Position numbers and translations under genes: made by a program
Shown here: piece after piece, positions 23,963-28,371 of the stretch
Layout of the letters: each line of letters starts with the position of its first letter
Numbering within the stretch: the first letter of the stretch is position 1
Notes under the pieces: model-generated
What the model was told of the DNA's origin: nothing
What the model saw: only the letters and a program-made list of their open reading frames with translations
Databases searched by the model: none
Assembly: GCA_016293205.1 (NCBI GenBank)
Contig: JAEDES010000014.1
Span: forward strand, 1-28,371
From: Bacilli bacterium
GTDB taxonomy: Bacteria > Bacillota_I > Bacilli_A > RF39 > UBA660
Length of the DNA: 28,371 nucleotides
Direction: 5' to 3'

Positions 23963-24898
23963 ATGATTAAAACTAAGGCTATTAGAAAGATATTTACTAC
24001 AACATTATCGATGTTTATTATTTTATGTGTATTTTCTTTAATGACTATTAATTTGGATAATACTTTAAAAGTTAATTTAGAAATTAATGATATTAGTGGT
24101 ATTGGTAATGGATACGTTTATTTACTTAGTAAGAATGATTATTTAGTTAGAAAAAATATATATTTAGATAGTGATGATAATGTTTTAAATATTAAGAAAG
24201 CTCTTAGTTATTTAATAGAATCTGATAATAATAAATATTCTAATGAATTAATGGGTGTAATTCCTAAAGGGACAAAGATTAATGAAGTTATATGTGGTGA
24301 TGATTTAGTTACAGTAGATTTTTCTAAAGAAATTTTGAATGTTTCTATTGGACATGAAAAACATATGATTTCTAGTATTGTTTATACTATTATGGATTTA
24401 GTTGATGTAGAAGGTGTATCCATATTAGTAGATGGTGAATTACTTAGAAGCTATCCTAATTCTTTAGAAGTATTTGGTTCTGTTTTAAATAAAAGTATTG
24501 GTATAAATAATAGATACGATATTACTAGTAGAAAAGATATTAATCGTGTTATTTTATATTATGTTGATTTAATAGATGAAGAAATTTATTATGTTCCAGT
24601 TACTAAGTATATTAATGATGATAGAGAGAAAGTTAAAATTATTATTGAAGAACTTAAGAGTAGTTATTTAAGTGAAGTTAATCTTATGAGTTTTTTAAAT
24701 AGTAATGTTAAACTTATTGATTATCAGATAGAAAATGATATCTTCTTTTTAAATTTTGATGATTATTTATTTGATAGTAATGATAAAATATTAGAAGAAG
24801 TTATGTATACGATTAGTTATTCTATATTTGATAATTATGATGTAAATATGGTGATGTTTTTGGTTAATGGAGAAGAAGTTAATCATATTATGAGGTAA
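23963..24898 (+). CDS. gerM: GerM-like sporulation protein
   Basis: GerM is a membrane-bound protein needed for sporulation and germination and for stable assembly of the SpoIIIAH-SpoIIQ complex. The 311 aa product has an N-terminal membrane segment (about residues 11-30) and two copies of the GerMN domain. The first (about 45-165) contains IPKGTKINEVICGDDLVTVDFS and VSILVDGELL. The second (about 190-310) contains NVKLIDYQIENDIFFLNFDDYL and MVMFLVNGEEV. In both copies the VxxDxxxxNL strand pattern and terminal V-x-F/L-V-D/N-G-E motif are clear. B. subtilis GerM is a lipoprotein, whereas no lipobox is seen here, so it is probably anchored by the helix. AGGAGG precedes the ATG. It is in an operon with gerE. 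Confidence 0.83.
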   Translation: MIKTKAIRKIFTTTLSMFIILCVFSLMTINLDNTLKVNLEINDISGIGNGYVYLLSKNDYLVRKNIYLDSDDNVLNIKKALSYLIESDNNKYSNELMGVIPKGTKINEVICGDDLVTVDFSKEILNVSIGHEKHMISSIVYTIMDLVDVEGVSILVDGELLRSYPNSLEVFGSVLNKSIGINNRYDITSRKDINRVILYYVDLIDEEIYYVPVTKYINDDREKVKIIIEELKSSYLSEVNLMSFLNSNVKLIDYQIENDIFFLNFDDYLFDSNDKILEEVMYTISYSIFDNYDVNMVMFLVNGEEVNHIMR

Positions 24899-24912
24899 AT
24901 TCTTAAAAAAAG

Positions 24913-24933
24913 ACTTGAAATTCAAGTTTTTTT
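24913..24933 (+). terminator. Intrinsic terminator after gerM
   Basis: ACTTGA (24913-24918) pairs with TCAAGT (24922-24927), followed by a T-run. The stem is short, and its sequence overlaps the -35 box of the tRNA promoter. Confidence 0.6.
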
Positions 24934-24943
24934 GTTGTATAAT
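24915..24943 (+). promoter_or_regulatory. Promoter of the tRNA-Arg gene
   Basis: TTGAAA (24915-24920) and TATAAT (24938-24943) are 17 bases apart. This strong housekeeping promoter lies partly inside the gerM terminator hairpin. Confidence 0.8.
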
Positions 24944-24966
24944 TTAACTTGTCAGTTGAAATATAT

Positions 24967-25043
24967 GTTTGCGTAGCTCAGCTGGATAGAGCAATCGCCT
25001 TCTAAGCGATCGGTCAGGCGTTCGAGTCGCCTCGCGAACACCA
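24967..25043 (+). tRNA. tRNA-Arg (anticodon UCU)
   Basis: The full cloverleaf can be drawn. The acceptor stem GTTTGCG pairs with CGCGAAC (25033-25039). The D-arm is GCTC/GAGC. The anticodon stem ATCGC/GCGAT carries the loop CTTCTAA, whose middle bases TCT read AGA codons. The T-arm is AGGCG/CGCCT with loop TTCGAGT. The discriminator is A, and CCA is encoded (25041-25043). AGA is the dominant Arg codon in all genes of this window, so this should be a major tRNA. It is a single-gene unit between its own promoter and terminator. Confidence 0.97.
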
Positions 25044-25054
25044 TTTTAAAAATT

Positions 25055-25080
25055 ACTCAGAGAAATCTGAGTTTTTTTTT
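25055..25080 (+). terminator. Intrinsic terminator after tRNA-Arg
   Basis: ACTCAGA (25055-25061) and TCTGAGT (25066-25072) enclose a GAAA loop and are followed by a run of nine Ts. Confidence 0.9.
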
Positions 25081-25145
25081 GTCTTTTTGTAAATTTATTG
25101 TAGTAAAAAAATTTTGACGATAATAATATAATTGGAAGGTGAAAA

Positions 25146-27200
25146 ATGAAAGTAGTTTTACAAGATGGGAACAAAGATTGTGGTATTTGTTCATTACTTA
25201 GTATTATTCGATTTTATGGTGGAGATGTATCGAAGGAATACTTAAGAGAAATTACAAATACAACAAAGAATGGTGTTTCTGCATTAGGTCTTATAGAAGG
25301 AGCAAGAATACTTGGATTTGATGCTGTTGGAGTATGTGGAGACTTGAATAAAATAGAAGATAATAACTTACCCTGTCTAGCGCATGTTTTAACTAATAAA
25401 GGATTTAAACATTTTATTGTTATCTATAAGATTGATCGAGAAAAAGAAGTTATTTATGTAATGGATCCTGCTAAAGGAAAAAGAATTTTATCATTTATGG
25501 AATTTAAAATTATTTCTACTAATAATTATATCTTTCTTAAATGTATCAAGAAACTACCTCTCATAAAGCCAAGAAAAATTATTAGAATAGAGATTATTAA
25601 TTATTTAAAAAATAATAAAATACAAAGTTTATTGTTAGGGGGAGTATTGTTTTTATACTTTGTATTAAATATTATATGTTGTTTTCATTTTAAATATTTA
25701 ATTGAATATTCTATTAATTATAATGTTAAAACTAATATTTATTTTATTAGTAGTTTAGTTTTTATGTTTTATATTTATAAAAATATTTTTGATTTAGTTA
25801 GATGTATTCTATTAGATAAATGGTTATTAGTACTTGAAGAGATTATTACTTTAAAAACATTAAAACAAATTTTTTACCTTCCATATTTATTTTATAAAAA
25901 TAGGACTGTTGGAGAGATTATTTCTAAGATTAAAGATTTAAATAAAATTAAGAATTTTATTGGAAAAGTATTTGTTATTATTTGTAGTGATTTAATTAGT
26001 TTTATCATATTTAGTATATTTTTATTTAAGATTAATAAAAGAATTAGTATTATTATTTTTATTATTCTTTTGATTTATATTATTTTTGTTATGATTAGAA
26101 ATAAAATTAAAAAGAAGTTTATTAAGATAAATAATATTTATAATGATTCTGTTAATTCATATTTGATAGAGGCTCTTAGTAATGTTGATACAATTAAGGG
26201 ATGTCATTTAGAGAAGTTAATGTATGATAAATTTTGTTTAAAATATAGTAGTTTACTTAATAGTAATTATAAGTTTAATAAATTTTTATATATTAATAAT
26301 TTCTTTAAGAATAGTGTTATTAGTATTATTAATATTATTGTTTATGGATTAGGTGTTTATTTAGTTATAGATAGTAGTTTTTCTATTACTGATTTATATT
26401 TATATTCAAGTTTTTTTTCTTATTTACTTAGTAGTTTAAATAATATTATTGATGTTTTATTAGAGTTTATTGATTTTAATATTTCATTAAAGAGAGTTGA
26501 GGATTTGTTTTCAATTAGAAAAGAAGAGTTTTTGGGATCTTATTTTTATTATGCATATAAATTGGATGGAGAGATATGCTTTAATAATTTAAATTATAAG
26601 ATTGGAAGTAGAGTTTTATTTTCTAATTTAAATCTTAATATTTCATATGGTGAGAAAATATTATTTAGTGGAGAGAGTGGTACTGGTAAAAGTACTTTAA
26701 TGAAGATTCTTATGAGATATATTGATATTTCTTATGGATATGTATCTATTGATAGTATTGATATTAATCATTATCATTTAGAGAATATTAGGAGTAATAT
26801 TACTTATGTTAGTAATAATGAATATTTATTTTCAGATACTTTATATAATAATATTGTTTTTAATAGAGAAGTTTTGGATGATGAATTTTTAGAAGTATGT
26901 AGAATATCTAAAATAGATTTTGTTGATGATTATAAAGTTATGGTTGAAGAGAATGGATTTAATTTTAGTAATGGGGAAAGACAAAGAATAATTCTTGCGC
27001 GTAGTTTACTTAAGAAGAGTAGTATTTATATTTTTGATGAGGCTTTTGGGAATATTGATGTTGAAAGTGAGAAAGAAATTATTAAAAATATATTTAAGTA
27101 TTTGCATGATAAAACAGTAATTGTAATTAGTCATAGGCTTAATAATAAGAAATTATTTGATAGAGTGATTGAACTTAGAGATGGGATTATATATGAATAG
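25146..27200 (+). CDS. Bacteriocin ABC exporter with N-terminal C39 peptidase
   Basis: The protein both cuts double-glycine leader peptides and exports the mature peptides. Residues 1-125 are a C39 protease with Gln6, Cys12 in DCGICSLLSI, His89 in HFIVIY and Asp107 in VMDPAKG, so the catalytic set is complete. About residues 155-430 form a six-helix transmembrane domain. The nucleotide-binding domain follows: Walker A GESGTGKS (509-516), an ABC signature that reads FSNGERQR rather than LSGGQ, Walker B SIYIFDEA, and VIVISHR with the H-loop His. The 684 aa length is close to typical (about 700-720). GGAAGGTG precedes the ATG. TATAAT at 25127-25132 is a likely -10, but TTGACG at 25114 is only 7 bases away and cannot be its -35. 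The end overlaps the next gene by 8 bases. Confidence 0.93.
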   Translation: MKVVLQDGNKDCGICSLLSIIRFYGGDVSKEYLREITNTTKNGVSALGLIEGARILGFDAVGVCGDLNKIEDNNLPCLAHVLTNKGFKHFIVIYKIDREKEVIYVMDPAKGKRILSFMEFKIISTNNYIFLKCIKKLPLIKPRKIIRIEIINYLKNNKIQSLLLGGVLFLYFVLNIICCFHFKYLIEYSINYNVKTNIYFISSLVFMFYIYKNIFDLVRCILLDKWLLVLEEIITLKTLKQIFYLPYLFYKNRTVGEIISKIKDLNKIKNFIGKVFVIICSDLISFIIFSIFLFKINKRISIIIFIILLIYIIFVMIRNKIKKKFIKINNIYNDSVNSYLIEALSNVDTIKGCHLEKLMYDKFCLKYSSLLNSNYKFNKFLYINNFFKNSVISIINIIVYGLGVYLVIDSSFSITDLYLYSSFFSYLLSSLNNIIDVLLEFIDFNISLKRVEDLFSIRKEEFLGSYFYYAYKLDGEICFNNLNYKIGSRVLFSNLNLNISYGEKILFSGESGTGKSTLMKILMRYIDISYGYVSIDSIDINHYHLENIRSNITYVSNNEYLFSDTLYNNIVFNREVLDDEFLEVCRISKIDFVDDYKVMVEENGFNFSNGERQRIILARSLLKKSSIYIFDEAFGNIDVESEKEIIKNIFKYLHDKTVIVISHRLNNKKLFDRVIELRDGIIYE

Positions 27201-27585
27201 GAGTTTTTGTAATAATAAAGTTATGTATATTTGTTTATTTATTATTACTTTTATATTTATTTTTAGTTTGAATATTTTATTTAGAAGAAATATATATTTA
27301 TATAAGAGTTTTTCTGGTACTTATAATAATAAATATATAGGTGTATTTGTTAGTAAGAGGGAACTTGATTATTTTTATCGTAATAGTTTTATTTTTATAG
27401 ATGGTAAGAAAGTAAAATATGAGATTATTTCTATTGATAAAGATGTTTTAAAAAGAAAAGGAGTTTTTTATTCTTATGTTTTACTGGATGTTAGTGTTTT
27501 GTTTGAAGAAGGGGAAGTTATTTTATTTTCTATTTTAGATAGGAAGATTGTTAACTATAAAATATTTAATTCTATTTGGAGGTGA
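27193..27585 (+). CDS. Small membrane protein of the bacteriocin operon, possible minimal export accessory protein
   Basis: The 131 aa protein has one strong N-terminal membrane helix (about residues 10-30) and a beta-rich extracytoplasmic domain (about 50-131) with the strands YIGVFVSKRELDYF, FIFIDGKKVKYEIISID and SYVLLDVSVLF, and the end KIVNYKIFNSIW. Helix plus beta-barrel and the closing K-I-x-x-Y-K-I-F motif recall HlyD-type bacteriocin secretion accessory proteins. The usual long coiled coil is missing, and the family size is normally above 400 aa. An accessory or adaptor role is therefore an inference from position and general look. It overlaps the exporter gene by 8 bases and ends in GGAGGTGA, which doubles as the binding site of the first bacteriocin gene. 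Confidence 0.6.
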   Translation: MNRSFCNNKVMYICLFIITFIFIFSLNILFRRNIYLYKSFSGTYNNKYIGVFVSKRELDYFYRNSFIFIDGKKVKYEIISIDKDVLKRKGVFYSYVLLDVSVLFEEGEVILFSILDRKIVNYKIFNSIWR

Positions 27586-27587
27586 GT

Positions 27588-27728
27588 ATGAAATTACTTA
27601 GTGATTCTCAACTTGAGTCTGTTACTGGTGGAGGAGTATGGCTTTGGTTAGGGATTGTTGGATTTATTATTTTTTTAGCTGGTGTATTTGAAGGATTTAC
27701 TAATCCAGGGAGGTGTAATAATGGATAA
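27588..27728 (+). CDS. Class II bacteriocin precursor, peptide A
   Basis: A 46 aa precursor. Residues 1-15 (MKLLSDSQLESVTGG) are a textbook double-glycine leader with the LS-x-x-x-L-x-x-V-x-GG pattern, and cleavage would follow Gly15. The 31 aa core starts GVWLWLGIVGFIIFLAG, is very hydrophobic and would span a membrane. It ends GFTNPGRCNNG, similar in shape to the D/E-G-F/Y-x-x-P-x-x-C-N ends known from lactobin A/cerein 7B-type bacteriocins. The single cysteine is near the end. GGAGGTGA lies 2-9 bases before the ATG and includes the stop codon of the upstream gene. The reading frame overlaps the next bacteriocin gene by 8 bases, which suggests balanced production of both. Confidence 0.85.
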   Translation: MKLLSDSQLESVTGGGVWLWLGIVGFIIFLAGVFEGFTNPGRCNNG

Positions 27729-27891
27729 AGTATTAGATAAAGAATTAGATAAAATAATTGGTGGGAGTAGTGTTAGCGGTACTTTGTTAAATGCTTTTAC
27801 AACAATTATTAAATTTATATATGAAGTTGGTGAAGGAATAGGATCTTCATTAAGACGTATTGGTGAAGGTGATTTATGTCCTTTAAAATAA
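27721..27891 (+). CDS. Class II bacteriocin precursor, peptide B
   Basis: A 56 aa precursor with leader MDKVLDKELDKIIGG (residues 1-15, cut after Gly15). The leader retains the EL, I and GG positions, although Asp stands where Ser is usual. The core of 41 aa has an amphipathic middle (LLNAFTTIIKFIYEVGEGIG), then a basic turn SSLRRIGEGD and a CPLK end. GEGIG-type small-residue spacing can support helix packing between partner peptides, as in class IIb pairs. ATG 27721 follows GGGAGGTG by 5 bases; a reading from farther upstream would cross peptide A in another frame and lacks a leader. With peptide A it probably forms a two-peptide bacteriocin. It is also possible that the two act separately. 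Confidence 0.85.
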   Translation: MDKVLDKELDKIIGGSSVSGTLLNAFTTIIKFIYEVGEGIGSSLRRIGEGDLCPLK

Positions 27892-28010
27892 TTTGTTTTA
27901 AGATATTTTTAATTATTCTTATATGTTTTAGTTTTCCTTTGATTTATAAGTTTGGAGTCATATTTGGAGAATTTTTGAAATATATAGGTACTTTTTGTAG
28001 TATTTTGTAA
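27876..28010 (+). CDS. Tiny membrane protein, candidate bacteriocin immunity factor
   Basis: This 44 aa frame starts inside the end of peptide B (16-base overlap) and has AAGGTG 5-6 bases before its ATG. It encodes MSFKIICFKIFLIILICFSF, PLIYKFGVIFG, and then EFLKYIGTFCSIL. There is one clear membrane helix (about residues 7-25) and a second hydrophobic stretch (27-44), with few charges and no leader-like GG site. In class II bacteriocin operons the gene right after the peptides usually encodes a small membrane immunity protein, and this position and type fit. There is no sequence motif that proves immunity; it could also be a third peptide or a chance frame. The dedicated ribosome binding site and gene-tight spacing favour a real gene. 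Confidence 0.6.
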   Translation: MSFKIICFKIFLIILICFSFPLIYKFGVIFGEFLKYIGTFCSIL

Positions 28011-28028
28011 ATTTTTTTGATAAATTTG

Positions 28029-28057
28029 TTGAAAATTAAAAAATCTTTTGGTATAAT
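28029..28057 (+). promoter_or_regulatory. Promoter of rpsU
   Basis: TTGAAA (28029-28034) and TATAAT (28052-28057) with a 17-base spacer and TGG extension directly before the -10. It is one of the strongest promoters in the window, as expected for a ribosomal protein gene. No terminator separates it from the bacteriocin operon. Confidence 0.85.
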
Positions 28058-28089
28058 TCATTTTAGTTAAAACGAAGGGAGGGATAATG

Positions 28090-28290
28090 ATGGCAACTAA
28101 AGTAACTGTTAGAGGTAACTTAGACCAAGCTCTAAGAAAGTTCAAACAAAAAGTAGCAAGAGACGGTGTCCCTTCAGAATGCAAAAAAAGAGAAGCTTAT
28201 GATAAACCAGGGGTAAGAAGAAGAAATGCTAAAAAAGAAGGTATTAAGAATTCTCAAAAAAGAAACCGTGCTAATAATAGAGATTATTAA
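28090..28290 (+). CDS. rpsU: Ribosomal protein bS21
   Basis: bS21 is a small basic protein of the 30S subunit, involved in initiation and binding near the 3' end of 16S rRNA. The 66 aa product has the family core VRGNLDQALRKFKQKVARDGV, KKREAYDKPGVRRRNAKKEG, and a basic, Asn/Arg-rich tail. ATG 28090 is favoured over ATG 28087 because the AAGGGAGGG binding site (28075-28083) is then at normal distance. Size is within the normal 58-70 aa range. The stop codon is inside the terminator. Confidence 0.95.
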   Translation: MATKVTVRGNLDQALRKFKQKVARDGVPSECKKREAYDKPGVRRRNAKKEGIKNSQKRNRANNRDY

Positions 28291-28304
28291 TCTCTATTTT
28301 TTTT
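28276..28304 (+). terminator. Intrinsic terminator after rpsU
   Basis: AATAGAGATT (28276-28285) pairs with AATCTCTATT (28289-28298) around a 3-base loop, followed by a T-run to 28304. The rpsU stop codon is within the hairpin. Confidence 0.85.
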
Positions 28305-28331
28305 GACTTTTAAAGTAATTTATGATATAAT
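28303..28331 (+). promoter_or_regulatory. Promoter of the last, partial gene
   Basis: TTGACT (28303-28308) and TATAAT (28326-28331) with a 17-base spacer and TGA extension before the -10. The -35 box begins within the T-run of the rpsU terminator. Confidence 0.85.
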
Positions 28332-28357
28332 GTAGAACACATTGGGGGTAGGGTTTG

Positions 28358-28371
28358 ATGTTTTGTACAGA
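28358..28371 (+). CDS. Start of a partial gene cut by the window edge
   Basis: ATG at 28358 follows GGGGGTAGGG (28344-28353) and the strong promoter at 28303-28331. Only MFCT and part of a codon are visible, so the product cannot be named. Confidence 0.4.

Noticed and set aside
25114..25132. TTGACG paired with TATAAT as promoter of the bacteriocin operon
   Set aside because: The spacer is only 7 bases, far from the 17 needed, so TTGACG cannot serve as -35 for that -10 box.
27909..28184. Minus-strand open frame of 91 codons across the end of the bacteriocin operon and rpsU
   Set aside because: It is antisense to rpsU and its promoter, has no recognisable protein character, and such frames are frequent in AT-rich DNA.
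1..28371. CRISPR arrays, insertion sequences, integrases or phage genes
   Set aside because: No regular spaced repeats, transposase motifs or attachment-site-like duplications were seen. The tRNA-Arg gene is not followed by an integrase.
1..28371. Reassignment of TGA to tryptophan, as in mycoplasmas
   Set aside because: TGA ends several genes at the expected place (for example divIVA at 15353 and the thioredoxin-like gene at 20502), and Trp is always TGG.

Overview
The window looks like a chromosomal segment from an AT-rich, Gram-positive (Bacillota/Bacilli-type) bacterium, probably a host-associated lineage with a small, compact genome. Reasons: very AT-rich coding sequence, AGA as the main arginine codon, strong GGAGG/AGGTGA ribosome binding sites, TTGACA/TATAAT-type promoters (often with an extended TG -10), a T-box riboswitch, SepF and DivIVA, and sporulation proteins of the SpoIIIAH, GerE and GerM families. 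TGA is used as a stop and TGG as Trp, so the standard bacterial code applies. Every gene lies on the + strand, genes are separated by very short gaps or overlap, and many intrinsic terminators reuse the stop codon of the gene they follow. Genus or species cannot be named from the sequence alone.

Layout. 1-2645: pgi, a PAP2 phosphatase and a HAD-fold protein that has lost its catalytic aspartates. 2697-4400: membrane-anchored arylsulfotransferase-like protein, followed by a decayed C-terminal gene fragment (4401-4619) between two terminators. 4704-8084: RluA-type pseudouridine synthase, a family 3 glycosidase lipoprotein and AsnRS. 8154-14351: single-gene units, each ending in a hairpin: a small lipoprotein, a YfhO-type membrane protein, a HerA-type ATPase and a TasA/camelysin-like surface protein. 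14450-15640: sepF, divIVA and a small secreted protein. 15650-20004: an isoleucine T-box leader, a CaCA-type cation exchanger and ileS. 20080-23163: membrane thioredoxin-like protein, SDR oxidoreductase, a YnbB-type PLP enzyme and a zinc-ribbon membrane protein. 23219-24898: spoIIIAH-like, gerE and gerM, a small sporulation cluster. 24967-25043: tRNA-Arg(UCU). 25146-28010: a compressed class II bacteriocin operon made of a C39-peptidase ABC exporter, a minimal accessory protein, two double-glycine peptides and a tiny membrane protein that is a candidate immunity factor. 28090-28290: rpsU, followed by a strong promoter and the first codons of another gene.

How the genes work together. The bacteriocin operon is the clearest accessory system. 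One transporter would cleave and export both peptides, and all five genes overlap or nearly touch. The spoIIIAH/gerE/gerM group fits the known SpoIIIAH-SpoIIQ-GerM assembly of endospore formation and has sigma-E-like sequences upstream. The T-box shows that an ion exchanger and IleRS are probably controlled together by uncharged tRNA-Ile. That IleRS carries a rearranged GLHH signature in place of HIGH, a change linked to mupirocin hyper-resistance in other IleRS enzymes.
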